A stretch of 64,000 nucleotides of DNA from Neobacillus terrae (GTDB lineage: Bacteria; Bacillota; Bacilli; Bacillales; Cytobacillaceae), in contig NZ_JAAOEO010000021.1 in assembly GCF_011393025.1 (NCBI RefSeq), forward strand, positions 16,145-80,144. The letters are read 5' to 3'. This document shows, piece after piece, positions 52,358 to 61,919 of the stretch. The position numbers were made by a program, and so were the translations under genes. The first letter of the stretch is position 1. Each line of letters starts with the position of its first letter. Below the pieces are notes generated by a model. That model was not told where the DNA came from, did not search any database, and saw only the letters and a list, made by a program, of their open reading frames with translations.

Positions 52358-52395
52358 AGAGGTTGTCCCCAAAATAAGGACAACCTCTTTTTTAT
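52358..52395 (+). terminator. Terminator of menA
   Basis: AGAGGTTGTCC (52358-52368) pairs perfectly with GGACAACCTCT (52378-52388), then TTTTTATTTTT. Confidence 0.92.
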
Positions 52396-52417
52396 TTTTG
52401 GCTTGTTAATGTTGCCT

Positions 52418-52590
52418 GTTGAATTTCCGCTGCCTGCACTCGCTTTCCACGGGCGTTCCGGGGGCCTCTTTGGCGCTATGCATCTGTGGGATTTCCCCTT
52501 GGACCGCTTTTTCCACAGGACATTGAATAGCTCCCTTGAAATCGCCCTCGTACGAAGGAAATACGATAGCTTTTTCGACGAGTCCCGCAA
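52418..52590 (+). repeat. GC-rich Bacillus-type intergenic repeat
   Basis: GTTGAATTTCCGCTGCC, CGCTTTCCACGGGCGTTCCG, GGGGCCTCTTTGGCGCT, GGACCGCTTTTTCCACAGGA and TACGATAGCTTTTTCGACGA follow one another as in a repeat I know from many Bacillus and Geobacillus genomes (reported from memory). Several arms are complementary (CCACGGG / CTGTGGGA). The overlapping open frames on both strands are not credible genes. Confidence 0.6.
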
Positions 52591-52699
52591 CTTTAGCTTC
52601 ATCAAATTAAGGAAAAACAAAAATGAACTTTAACAGAGCCTTATTTTTAAAAATACCCCTGAAGGTTTTTAAGTAAAATCAGAAATAAATTTAACTATT

Positions 52700-52739
52700 T
52701 TAATGAAAAAACCTTACTCATTTTCGGTTTTTTCATTAA
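52700..52739. other. 14-bp perfect stem-loop in the menA-yteA gap
   Basis: TTAATGAAAAAACC (52700-52713) pairs perfectly with 52726-52739 around a 12-nt loop. It has no T-run typical of a terminator; its role is unknown. Confidence 0.6.
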
Positions 52740-52857
52740 AAACGATACTGTTTTTACTCTCTTTAATACCAAATGGCTATAAAACACAGCCATTTAATCA
52801 TCTTCTCGAAACAAATACCCCCTCTATAAAAATTTTATGCCCTACTTTTCTAAACAT

Positions 52858-52994
52858 ATGCACGATTTTGGTTAGTGAATGCACGATTTTGGCCGATGAA
52901 TACACGATTTTGGTTAGTGAATGCACGATTTTCGCTGGTGAATGCACGATTTTGGCCGATGAATGCACGATTACAACTTTGAATGCACACTTGA
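52858..52994. repeat. 21-bp tandem array
   Basis: Consensus ATGCACGATTTTGG plus seven variable bases ending GTGA/ATGA. Units start at 52858, 52879, 52900, 52921 and 52942 (21 nt each), then a 20-nt diverged unit at 52963 and a remnant at 52983. Endings alternate TTAGTGA and CCGATGA, suggesting a 42-bp higher-order unit. No spacers or palindromic repeats of CRISPR type. Confidence 0.9.
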
Positions 52995-53204
52995 TCTTGC
53001 CTCTTGCCAATGCACGTCTAATCCTCTTTTGTCCATAATTAGACTGATATGCCCATCCTCCCCTCATTCCCTCTTAAACCTTCTCTTACTACTCTAACAG
53101 GACAATTACCAAGCCTTCATAATAGTGCCAGGTTTTTTTAAAACGCTGAAGGGGTATTGTTTTAAGAGATTAATAGCCATTATAAAAGAGGATGTGATTT
53201 AACA

Positions 53205-53981
53205 ATGCTGACAACAGACCAGCTTGATACATTAAAAAAGATGCTTGAGGAAGATAAAGAAACAATTGAAGACCAATTAAATTTAGACAGCAAATACAGT
53301 AATACTGATGCAAGCATGCGGGAAACAGTAGACGAATTGTCTGCATACGACAATCATCCTGCAGACCTTGGGACAGAATTATTTGAACGTGAAAGAGAAT
53401 TTGCGCTTGAGGACCACCAGGATGGCGAGCTCCAAAAAATTAATACTGCACTTGAAGCTATTGAAAAAGGAACATACGGAAAGTGCGAGGAATGCGGGGA
53501 AGAAATTCCGTATGAAAGACTAGAAGTTATCCCTTCAACCCTTTATTGTGTGAACCACTCTAAAGTACAATCAGGCGGGGACTATCGCCCAGTAGAGGAA
53601 GATATTCTTGAGCCACCTGATGTTAATTCCTTCAGACATGACCCAAAAAATGGCGTTGTCGATACTCAGGATAGTTATGAAGAAGTTGCCAGGTTTGGTA
53701 CCTCAGAAACTCCTGCGGACCTCGTTGGTGATTACAATAGCTACAATGAATTATATAACGAGGGAAAAAACGAGGAATCATATACTGAGGATTATGAAAC
53801 ATATTCTGCCACAGACATCACAGGAACTAAAAAAACCGTTCTGCCTTCAGAAAAAATGAAAGAATACGAAGATCTGCTGGAAAGAAAAGGGATTGAGTCT
53901 AAGATTGGAGATATTCCTTATAAAAAGACTGACAGCTATATTGATGATAAAACAGAAGACAAGGAAAAAGAGACTGAGTAA
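53205..53981 (+). CDS. yteA: YteA family TraR/DksA-type zinc-finger protein
   Basis: A 258-aa protein with an N-terminal coiled region (residues 1-75) and a DksA-type zinc finger, CEECGEEIPYERLEVIPSTLYCVNHS, near residue 95 (the second pair is Cys plus a probable His). The long C-terminal half is hydrophilic and acidic (TYSATDITGTKKTVLPSE). YteA of B. subtilis is linked to sporulation or stress and may act on RNA polymerase; this is by family analogy. AAGAGGATG lies upstream. A terminator overlaps its stop and is shared with glgP. Confidence 0.88.
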   Translation: MLTTDQLDTLKKMLEEDKETIEDQLNLDSKYSNTDASMRETVDELSAYDNHPADLGTELFEREREFALEDHQDGELQKINTALEAIEKGTYGKCEECGEEIPYERLEVIPSTLYCVNHSKVQSGGDYRPVEEDILEPPDVNSFRHDPKNGVVDTQDSYEEVARFGTSETPADLVGDYNSYNELYNEGKNEESYTEDYETYSATDITGTKKTVLPSEKMKEYEDLLERKGIESKIGDIPYKKTDSYIDDKTEDKEKETE

Positions 53982-53997
53982 CTTCAGTCTCTTTTTT
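53965..53997. terminator. Bidirectional terminator between yteA and glgP
   Basis: AAAAAGAGACTGA (53965-53977) pairs perfectly with TCAGTCTCTTTTT (53984-53996); T-runs on both strands. Its left arm lies within the last yteA codons. Confidence 0.9.
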
Positions 53998-54007
53998 TGC
54001 AATGGAT

Positions 54008-56416
54008 TTATGATAGTTTGATAGGTTTTACCTGCCAAATCTCATCTGCATATTGCTGAATAGTCCGGTCACTGGAGAAAAAGCCGGATTGTGCAATGTT
54101 TATCAGGCTGGACTTCAGCCATGCCTGCTGGTCCCGATACTTCCTGCTGATTTCCTCATGGATATCGGCATAAGAAGCAAAGTCCCTCAGAACGAAATAC
54201 TGGTCATTATGGGAAAGCAAGGAATCATAGATGGGCATGAACTCCCCGTCTGCATCCTTGTTAAAAAATCCATTGATCAGCTGCTCGGTAATCTCCCGGA
54301 TTCTCTTATCATGGTGATAATATTCAGTAGAGTGATATCCGCCATTCCTCTGATAATTAAGAACTTCTTCTGCCGTTAAACCAAACAAAAAGATGTTTTC
54401 CCTGCCAACCATTTCAGTTATCTCAACATTAGCTCCGTCCAGCGTTCCAGCAGTAAGGGCGCCATTCATCATGAATTTCATATTTCCAGTTCCGGAAGCT
54501 TCTTTACTGGCTGTAGATATTTGTTCACTTATATCAGATGCAGGGAATATCTCCTCTGCCAAAGATACATTATAGTTTTCAAGGAAAACTACCTTTAATT
54601 TTTCCCTCGTGGCAGGATCCCGGTTTACCTTCTCCGCAACTGAATTTATCAATTTAATTATTTTCTTTGCATAATAGTAGCCCGGAGAAGCCTTGGCTCC
54701 AAAAATAAATGTTCGTGGGAATAAAGGATAGCTCGGATCCTCTTTTAATCTATTATACAAATACATAATATGAAGTATATTCAGCAGCTGACGCTTATAG
54801 GCATGGAGCCGCTTCACTTGGACATCAAAAATGGAATCAATATCAATAGTAATTCCTGTTTTTTCGTAAATCCTGCCTGCAAGTCTTTGTTTATTGATCC
54901 TTTTAATTTTCCCCAGTTCTTTCAGCACAGAAGGATCATCCGTATAGCTTCTAAAATTGGAAAGATCCTGAGGCGAAGAGATCCAGGATGTGCCAATATT
55001 CTCTGTAATTAATTTTGAGAGAAGCGGATTGGCCTTTAGAAGCCAACGCCTATGTGTAATACCGTTTGTCTTATTGTTGAACTTTTCAGGGGAGAGCTCA
55101 TAGTAATCGTTCATTTCACGGTGCTTTAGAATCTCAGTATGGAGCTGAGCGACCCCATTCACACTATGGCTTCCTACGATAGCAAGCGGAGCCATTTTTA
55201 CCTGATCATGTGCAAGAATAGCCATTCTTTCAATGCGCTGCCAATCACCAGGATATCTGTCCCATAGCTCACGGCAAAAACGTTCATTGATTTCATGGAC
55301 AATCATATAAATTCTTGGGAGCAGCGGCTTAAATATTCGAACTGGCCACTTTTCTAATGCTTCCGCGAGAGTAGTATGGTTTGTGTAGGAAATGGTATTG
55401 ACAGTAATCCTCCACGCTTCATCCCAGCCAAGACCCTCATCATCCATTAAGATTCTCATTAATTCTGGAATTGCTAAAACAGGATGAGTATCGTTTATAT
55501 GGATGCTTATATGTTTATCAAATTCAAGCAGATTAAAATTCTTATTTTTAAAAGATTTCACAATAGCCCTTAAGCTTGAGGCAACAAGAAAATATTGCTG
55601 TTTAAGGCGCAGAATTTTCCCTTCATCATGAGTATCATCTGGATATAAAAATTCAGAAATCGATTCTGTATCTTTTTTATATTTTAAGATATCTACATTG
55701 ATTGGAAACCGTGATGGTTCTGCACTCCAAAGACGCAGTGTATTAACGGTGCTATCATTGAAGCCTACTACGGGCACATCATAAGGAACAGCAGATACAG
55801 GCTCTGCATTAACATGGCGGAATACATGACGTCCATTATCCGTCGTATAACTCTCTACGCGTCCCCAAAATGGAATTTCTTCTGCTTCTTCAGCCTTTCT
55901 TACTTCCCAAACGTAACCGTGCTTTAGCCATTGCTCTGGAAACTCTATTTGATATCCGTCTACAATTTTTTGTTCAAAAAGGCCATGCTTATAACGGATA
56001 CCACATCCATGGCAAGGCAGGCTTAAGGAGGCAAGCGAATCAAGGAAACAGGCGGCTAGGCGGCCAAGACCGCCATTTCCAAGACCTGCATCAGCTTCTT
56101 CCTCCTCCAGCCTGTCAAGATCAATTCCGAGCTCAGCAAGACCGTTTCTGACAGTCTCCTCAACTCCAAGATTAATTAAGTTCTGCCGCAGCAGTCGGCC
56201 CAGCAAAAATTCAATCGATAAATAATATACTTGTTTATCTGCATCCGTCCTATATAGTTCATTTGTACGGATCCAATTTTTACTTACATATTCCCTAATC
56301 ATACTTCCCAAGGTCAGAAACTGGTCAGTTTGAGTACTATCTTTAAAACTTACTCCACACATCATCTCAAGTCTTTTTAAAAAAGTCTCTTTAAACTCTG
56401 CTTCACTAGAAAACAT
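54008..56416 (-). CDS. glgP: Glycogen phosphorylase
   Basis: Releases glucose 1-phosphate from glycogen; 802 aa. The PLP-binding lysine lies in EASGTGNMKFMMNGALTAGTLDGANVEI near residue 645 and GLGNGGLGRLAACFLDSLASL near residue 113 is also conserved; DIHINDTHP-like segment (IHINDTHPVLAIPE) near 310. I start at the ATG of MFSSEAEF (56416), with GGGAG 8 nt upstream, overlapping the glgA stop by 11 nt. Last gene of glgBCDAP. Confidence 0.95.
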   Translation of the reverse strand: MFSSEAEFKETFLKRLEMMCGVSFKDSTQTDQFLTLGSMIREYVSKNWIRTNELYRTDADKQVYYLSIEFLLGRLLRQNLINLGVEETVRNGLAELGIDLDRLEEEEADAGLGNGGLGRLAACFLDSLASLSLPCHGCGIRYKHGLFEQKIVDGYQIEFPEQWLKHGYVWEVRKAEEAEEIPFWGRVESYTTDNGRHVFRHVNAEPVSAVPYDVPVVGFNDSTVNTLRLWSAEPSRFPINVDILKYKKDTESISEFLYPDDTHDEGKILRLKQQYFLVASSLRAIVKSFKNKNFNLLEFDKHISIHINDTHPVLAIPELMRILMDDEGLGWDEAWRITVNTISYTNHTTLAEALEKWPVRIFKPLLPRIYMIVHEINERFCRELWDRYPGDWQRIERMAILAHDQVKMAPLAIVGSHSVNGVAQLHTEILKHREMNDYYELSPEKFNNKTNGITHRRWLLKANPLLSKLITENIGTSWISSPQDLSNFRSYTDDPSVLKELGKIKRINKQRLAGRIYEKTGITIDIDSIFDVQVKRLHAYKRQLLNILHIMYLYNRLKEDPSYPLFPRTFIFGAKASPGYYYAKKIIKLINSVAEKVNRDPATREKLKVVFLENYNVSLAEEIFPASDISEQISTASKEASGTGNMKFMMNGALTAGTLDGANVEITEMVGRENIFLFGLTAEEVLNYQRNGGYHSTEYYHHDKRIREITEQLINGFFNKDADGEFMPIYDSLLSHNDQYFVLRDFASYADIHEEISRKYRDQQAWLKSSLINIAQSGFFSSDRTIQQYADEIWQVKPIKLS

Positions 56417-57857
56417 CGCCATCACTCCCTGAGATGAGTTCTTGGTACAGCTCCTTATACTTTACAGCTGATTGTTCCCAGCTAAAGTCAAGTTCCATTG
56501 CATTTTCAACAATACTTCCCCAAACTGCCTTATCCTCATAAAAGCGTACCGCCCGCTCAATGGTAAAGAGCATGTCATGGGCATTAAAGTTTTTAAAAGA
56601 AAAGCCATTTCCTTGGCCAGTAAACTCATTGTATGAAGTAACAGTATCATTTAGTCCACCGGTTTCCCTTACTATTGGAATGGCTCCATATCGCATCGCA
56701 ATCAGCTGGCTGAGACCGCAAGGCTCAAATTTAGATGGCATTAAGAACAAATCAGCACCAGCATAAATCTGGTGGGCCAGTTTTTCATCAAAACCAATAT
56801 ACACCCTGCATTGACTCGAATATCTTTCAGACATTTCCCTGAAAAATCCTTCAAATTCAGGATCCCCAGTGCCCAGCACAACCAGCTGTACACCCGTCTC
56901 CATAATTTCGTGAAAAACACCTCTGACCAACTCCATACCTTTTTGGTTTGTCAGCCTGGAGATCATTGCCATGAGGGGAACACTCTCGTCCTCCGGCAGC
57001 CCGAACAGCCTTTGAACCGCCTCTTTGTTGGCCGCCCGGCCTTCGAGTTCCCCAACATGGAAGGAAGCTGCAATATCCTCATCCGTTTCAGGGTTATATA
57101 GCCCGTCGTCTATTCCATTAAGTATACCGACAAAGTCTGAATTCCTCTGTCGGAGGATTCCATCAAGCCTTTCCCCCAAATAAGGAGTCTGGATTTCATC
57201 CTTGTAGGTTGGGCTAACAGTTGTTATCTTATCTGAAGCAACCAGTCCCGCCTTCATAAAGCTTATATTTCCGTAAAACTCTAAATGATGCGGATGGAAA
57301 TAATATTCTGGAAGTCCCAATAGATCTCCCATTACTATTCTTGGAAAGATTCCCTGAAATTGCAGATTATGAATAGTAAATACGGTTTTAATATGTTTAT
57401 ATTCTCTTCGCCTGCTGTATTCTTCTTTTAATAAAAATGGAATCATTCCTGAATGCCAATCATGGCAGTGGAGAATATCCGGGTAAAAATCAAGATAAGC
57501 TAAGCTTTCAAGTACCGCCCGGGTAAAATAGGCAAATCTTTCACCATCATCATATTCCCCGTAAAGCTGGCTGCGTTTAAAATAAAATTCATTATCTACA
57601 AAGTAAAAATGAATTCCATCCTGAACCAATTCCTCTATTCCGCAATACTGTTTCCGCCAGCCAAGCTGGACAGTAAATTCTGCCACCTTCACCATTTGAC
57701 TTTTATATTCTTCTGAAATGGTCTTATACTTTGGCAGGATTACTCTGATATCTGTCCCCAGTTTTTTTAATTCTTTAGGCAGGGATCCTGCAACATCAGC
57801 CAGTCCCCCTGATTTTATAAATGGGACACATTCAGAAACAGCAAATAAAATTTTCAC
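56406..57857 (-). CDS. glgA: Glycogen synthase
   Basis: A GT5 glycosyltransferase (483 aa) adding glucose from ADP-glucose to glycogen. KSGGLADVAGSLPKEL at residues 15-30 carries the KxGG substrate motif; EPCGLSQLIAMRYGAIPIVRETGGL near residue 375 is the second nucleotide-sugar motif. Start GTG 57857 overlaps the glgD stop by 4 nt (GTGA) and gives the usual MKILFAVSE; a GTG four codons earlier leaves no room for a ribosome site. Confidence 0.95.
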   Translation of the reverse strand: MKILFAVSECVPFIKSGGLADVAGSLPKELKKLGTDIRVILPKYKTISEEYKSQMVKVAEFTVQLGWRKQYCGIEELVQDGIHFYFVDNEFYFKRSQLYGEYDDGERFAYFTRAVLESLAYLDFYPDILHCHDWHSGMIPFLLKEEYSRRREYKHIKTVFTIHNLQFQGIFPRIVMGDLLGLPEYYFHPHHLEFYGNISFMKAGLVASDKITTVSPTYKDEIQTPYLGERLDGILRQRNSDFVGILNGIDDGLYNPETDEDIAASFHVGELEGRAANKEAVQRLFGLPEDESVPLMAMISRLTNQKGMELVRGVFHEIMETGVQLVVLGTGDPEFEGFFREMSERYSSQCRVYIGFDEKLAHQIYAGADLFLMPSKFEPCGLSQLIAMRYGAIPIVRETGGLNDTVTSYNEFTGQGNGFSFKNFNAHDMLFTIERAVRFYEDKAVWGSIVENAMELDFSWEQSAVKYKELYQELISGSDGDVF

Positions 57858-58882
57858 GAGTTGATCCACGCTCCCTGTACGGTGCCTTTTCGAATAACAT
57901 ATGGAGAATCGCAGGATGATTTGATCATTGTTCCGTTCTCAATCCTGACATCTTTATCTAGAATTACCGAATCCAGCACACAATTTTCACCGATTTGAGA
58001 CTTCTGCATGATGATGCTGTTTTTAATTACAGCACCTTTGCCAATTCTAACTCCTCTGGCAATTATACTGTTTTCCACATGCCCTTCAATTAATCCACCA
58101 TTTGCAACAATGCTGTTCTTAACCATCGCCCCTTTGAGGTAATTGGTAGGCGGCTCATCTTTTACCTTTGTTAATATTGGCATTTCCTTAATAAAAAGCT
58201 GCTGCCAAATTTCAGGCTTTAGTAAGTCCATGTTAGCAGAATAATACTCTTTAATAGAATTAATCATAACAGCATAACCTACATATTCGTACTGGCAAAG
58301 CTTCAGTGGGCTGTTAATATCAGAAGTAATATCCTTAATGCTTAAATATCCAGTTTCGTGGCGTGTTTCTATCAATTCAATTAATAGGGATGTCTTAATA
58401 AGATAAATTCCCATAGGCTTGTTTTGATGTCTTACCTCAGTTACATCACACCCTGACTCAATATGATAATTTAATAATGGACCAAAATCCATATTAAAAA
58501 CAGTATAGGCATTGGCAATTAAAGCGTATTCCTGAGTGCTTCGCTTTAAATAATCTATGTTATCAGCGAAATGTTCCAAAGAACCAATTCCAAAATAGGG
58601 ATTATCACTATTAGGGGCTGGGAAAAAGAAGAGCCCATCCCGTTTTCTGTTTAAATCCCAATCCCTTCCCGAACCAAGATGGTCCATTAAGGAGCGGTAT
58701 TGGAATTTAGGAAAAATCCCCACACTCTCTACACCTGAGTTCACCATATTTGAAAGTACAAAATCTATCAGCCTGTAACGGCCTGCAAACGGGATAGCTG
58801 CAACTGACCGGTGCACAGCCAGTTCCTTCAATTCCTCATGAAAGGTTGTTGCATCAATTATTCCAATCAAACGCTTATTCAT
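57854..58882 (-). CDS. glgD: Glycogen biosynthesis protein GlgD (ADP-glucose pyrophosphorylase partner)
   Basis: A 342-aa paralogue of GlgC that forms the heteromeric ADP-glucose pyrophosphorylase in Bacillaceae. Compared with GlgC it lacks the nucleotide-binding GGKGSRL motif at the N-terminus (MNKRLIGIIDATTFHEE instead), so it is probably regulatory, not catalytic. The C-terminal left-handed beta-helix (residues 255-335, e.g. VENSIIARGVRIGKGAVIKNSII) is intact. GGAGGGG before the ATG; 30 nt after glgC. Confidence 0.93.
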   Translation of the reverse strand: MNKRLIGIIDATTFHEELKELAVHRSVAAIPFAGRYRLIDFVLSNMVNSGVESVGIFPKFQYRSLMDHLGSGRDWDLNRKRDGLFFFPAPNSDNPYFGIGSLEHFADNIDYLKRSTQEYALIANAYTVFNMDFGPLLNYHIESGCDVTEVRHQNKPMGIYLIKTSLLIELIETRHETGYLSIKDITSDINSPLKLCQYEYVGYAVMINSIKEYYSANMDLLKPEIWQQLFIKEMPILTKVKDEPPTNYLKGAMVKNSIVANGGLIEGHVENSIIARGVRIGKGAVIKNSIIMQKSQIGENCVLDSVILDKDVRIENGTMIKSSCDSPYVIRKGTVQGAWINS

Positions 58883-58912
58883 ATATTATCCCCTCCGCTG
58901 TATATCTTATAT

Positions 58913-60046
58913 TTATTGGAACATCTCTTCAGAAACCAGTAGGATTTCCTCTTCGCCTTCTTCCGGTCGAATAATAGATCCATCAGGAACATGAACTCCG
59001 GCTGATACAATGGCTTTTTCTATGAAGCAGTTTTTGCCGATAACAGCATCAGGCATAATAACAGACTGTTTTACTGACGTACCTTTTTCTACGGTTACCC
59101 CTTGAAAGATTACTGATTTTTCAATATCGCCTTCAATTATGCAACCTTCATTCACCAGACATTCTGATACTTGGGCTTCAGGAGAAATATACTGCGGAGG
59201 GCGGTTTGGATTCACGGAATAAATTTTCCAGGAATGATCAAAAAGGTGTAATTCATTGTCATCTGCAAGTAAATCCATATTTGCTTCCCAAAGGCTTTTT
59301 ACCGTTCCAACATCCTTCCAATACCCTTTGAAAGGATATGCCATGAGTTTCTTTTCATCACCTAACATAAGGGGGATAATATCCTTACCAAAATCATGGC
59401 TGGAACCGTCAGTTGCTTCATCCTTTTCAAGATATTCCTTAAGGACTTTCCAATTAAAAATGTAAATCCCCATCGACGCTAGATTATTTCTTGGATTTTT
59501 TGGTTTTTCATCAAAATCTGTAATGTTAAAATTGGTATCTGTATTCATAATGCCGAATCTGCTGGCTTCATCCCACGGAACTTCAATTACCGATATAGTT
59601 GCGTCCGCATTTTTCTCTATATGATACTCAAGCATTTCTTCATAATCCATTTTGTAAATATGATCACCAGATAAAATAAGCACATATTCAGGATCATATT
59701 GCGTTAAATACTTGATATTCTGATAAATCGCACTTGCTGTCCCGGAATACCATTTTACTTCAGATGACTCAGTATATGGGGGGAGAACAGTTACACCCCC
59801 ATCCTTTCTGTCCAGATCCCAGGCGCTGCCAATCCCAATATAGGAATTTAATTCAAGTGGCTGATACTGGGTCAGCACACCTACTGTATGAATCCTAGAA
59901 TTTGTACAATTGCTCAAGGTAAAATCAATAATTCTATATTTCCCGCCAAAGGGCACTGCCGGTTTTGCCAAATCCTTTGTTAGTGAATGGAGCCTACTTC
60001 CCTTTCCTCCTGCCAGAAGCATTGCTACGCACCGTTTCTTTTTCAT
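58913..60046 (-). CDS. glgC: Glucose-1-phosphate adenylyltransferase (GlgC)
   Basis: Makes ADP-glucose from glucose 1-phosphate and ATP, the committed glycogen step; 377 aa. Catalytic loop MLLAGGKGSRLHSLTKDLAKPAVPFGGKYRIIDFTLSN at residues 9-46, SGDHIYKMDY near residue 130, and EKPKNP near residue 188. The start ATG (60046) has AAAGGGGAG upstream and overlaps the glgB coding end by 53 nt, so the two are translationally linked. An upstream extension to 60097 seems incorrect. Confidence 0.95.
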   Translation of the reverse strand: MKKKRCVAMLLAGGKGSRLHSLTKDLAKPAVPFGGKYRIIDFTLSNCTNSRIHTVGVLTQYQPLELNSYIGIGSAWDLDRKDGGVTVLPPYTESSEVKWYSGTASAIYQNIKYLTQYDPEYVLILSGDHIYKMDYEEMLEYHIEKNADATISVIEVPWDEASRFGIMNTDTNFNITDFDEKPKNPRNNLASMGIYIFNWKVLKEYLEKDEATDGSSHDFGKDIIPLMLGDEKKLMAYPFKGYWKDVGTVKSLWEANMDLLADDNELHLFDHSWKIYSVNPNRPPQYISPEAQVSECLVNEGCIIEGDIEKSVIFQGVTVEKGTSVKQSVIMPDAVIGKNCFIEKAIVSAGVHVPDGSIIRPEEGEEEILLVSEEMFQ

Positions 60047-61919
60047 TATTTTCTCTCCCCTTTCTTTGTCTAACAGGTCGTAAAATGGAAAAACCAAATG
60101 GAGAAATATTCATTGTTACTGAATCTGGCTTGCCGTGAAACGAAACTGGCTCTGCCTTAATAGCCTTTTTATTTACAAATCCTGAACCTCCAAAATCCCC
60201 GCTGTCACTATTAAAAATTTCCTTGTAGGTGCCAGACTGTGGAACCCCTATCCGATAGTCGGAATAGCTAACCCCAGTAAAGTTACAAACAATGACCAGT
60301 GCTTCTTCTGGATTCTTTCCCTTTCTTAAGAATGAGAAAACAGATTGGTGATAATTGTTTGCATCAATCCATTCAAATCCATCTGATGAATCATCAAGCT
60401 CGTAAAGAGGTTTAGAACGTTTGTAAAGCTTGTTTAATTCGATAACAAATTTATTTATCTTTTCATGCATTTCATAGTCAAACAGGTTCCAATCCAACTG
60501 TTCCTTAAATTTCCACTCAGAAAATTGGCCAAGCTCTGTTCCCATAAAGGTGAGCTTTTTACCTGGATGACTATACATATATCCTAACAATAGCCGCAGC
60601 TGAGCAAATTTTTCCCAGTACTCGCCAGGCATCTTATTAAGCAGAGATTTTTTCCCATGGACAACTTCATCATGGGAGAAGGGAAGAATGAACTTTTCAG
60701 AAAATGCATACATAAGCGAAAAGGTCACTTTATTATGGAGACGAGAACGGTAGAAAGGAGCTTCTTCCATATACTTCAACATATCGTTCATCCAGCCCAT
60801 ATTCCATTTGTAAGTAAATCCAAGACCCCCATCTTCAACAGGAGCGGTGACTTTGGGCCAGTCCGTCGAATCTTCGGCAATCATCATCACTGAAGCATCC
60901 TCATCTGCGATTGCCTTATTAAGCTTTCTTAAAAAATTAATCCCAAAAGTGTTTTCTTTGTTTGCGGTGTTTGGCCAATAAATAATATTTGCCACTGCGT
61001 CGACCCGAAATCCGTCAATATGGTATTTTTCCATCCAAAAAAGAGCACAGGATATAAGAAAACTGTTTACCTCAGTTTTACCTAAATCAAAATTAGCCGT
61101 ACCCCATTCATAGTTTTCCCGATCAGGTTCATAGGAGTATTCATAGGCATAGCTGCCATCGAAACGATATAGGCCATGCGAGTCTTTACAAAAATGTCCT
61201 GGTATCCAATCGAGAATTACACCAATACCGTTTTGATGACACTGATCCACGAAGAACATAAAGTCTTCCGGTGTCCCATAACGGCTGGTTATCGAGAAAT
61301 ATCCTATAGTTTGATAGCCCCATGATATATCGAGCGGATGCTCAGTTAAAGGCAATAGTTCAATATGGGAATATCCCTGGCTTTTAACGTATGGTATTAA
61401 GTCTGATGCCAATTCTCTATATGTAAGAAAAGATCCGTCTTCTTTCTTCTTCCAGGAACCAGCATGAACTTCATAAATAGCAAGGGGATCATTATATGAT
61501 CTATTCCTTTTTTTAAGCCATTTTTGGTCATTCCATTTATAACCTTCAAGGGGATAAACAATGGAAGCAGTACGCGGACGCAGTTCAGAATAAAACGCGA
61601 ATGGATCAGCTTTTAATAACCTCTCTCCTGTGGAAGAAAATATATCATATTTATAAAGGGTGTTTGATAAGTCGCCTGGCAATGAAATAAACCAGACCCC
61701 TTCCTTGTTAAGTCTCTCCATGGGGTAGCTGCTGCCATCCCAATTGTTAAAATCCCCTGCCAAGCCCACTTTTTCTGCGGCGGGTGCCCAAACACAAAAT
61801 TGAGTATATGTCTCATTCTCATCTTTTATGACATGGGCACCAAACAAATGATGGCTTTTATATAAGTTCCCTTCGTGAAATAAATGCAGTTCAAAATCTG
61901 TTGGATGACAGCCCATCAT
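59994..61919 (-). CDS. glgB: 1,4-alpha-glucan branching enzyme
   Basis: A 641-aa GH13 enzyme forming alpha-1,6 branches. The N-terminal CBM48 domain (residues 30-120) precedes the catalytic barrel; nucleophile Asp in FRVDAVANIIYW near residue 305, acid Glu in MIAEDSTDWP near residue 348, and Asp of FSHDEVVHGK near residue 415. The C-terminal tail (about 25 residues, rich in R/K/E) is unusual and runs into the glgC start region. GGAGGG precedes the ATG. It heads the glgBCDAP operon. Confidence 0.95.
   Translation of the reverse strand: MMGCHPTDFELHLFHEGNLYKSHHLFGAHVIKDENETYTQFCVWAPAAEKVGLAGDFNNWDGSSYPMERLNKEGVWFISLPGDLSNTLYKYDIFSSTGERLLKADPFAFYSELRPRTASIVYPLEGYKWNDQKWLKKRNRSYNDPLAIYEVHAGSWKKKEDGSFLTYRELASDLIPYVKSQGYSHIELLPLTEHPLDISWGYQTIGYFSITSRYGTPEDFMFFVDQCHQNGIGVILDWIPGHFCKDSHGLYRFDGSYAYEYSYEPDRENYEWGTANFDLGKTEVNSFLISCALFWMEKYHIDGFRVDAVANIIYWPNTANKENTFGINFLRKLNKAIADEDASVMMIAEDSTDWPKVTAPVEDGGLGFTYKWNMGWMNDMLKYMEEAPFYRSRLHNKVTFSLMYAFSEKFILPFSHDEVVHGKKSLLNKMPGEYWEKFAQLRLLLGYMYSHPGKKLTFMGTELGQFSEWKFKEQLDWNLFDYEMHEKINKFVIELNKLYKRSKPLYELDDSSDGFEWIDANNYHQSVFSFLRKGKNPEEALVIVCNFTGVSYSDYRIGVPQSGTYKEIFNSDSGDFGGSGFVNKKAIKAEPVSFHGKPDSVTMNISPFGFSILRPVRQRKGRENNEKETVRSNASGRRKGK

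Noticed and set aside
52327..52633. Overlapping 97-aa and 76-aa frames downstream of menA
   Set aside because: Both fall in the GC-rich intergenic repeat and have no ribosome sites.
52858..52994. CRISPR array
   Set aside because: Units are contiguous 21-mers without spacers and there are no cas genes in the window.
52798..53067. Repeat-containing protein (KIVHSSA heptads) on the minus strand
   Set aside because: The openness follows from the 21-nt period; no ribosome site, and coding signal ends with the array.
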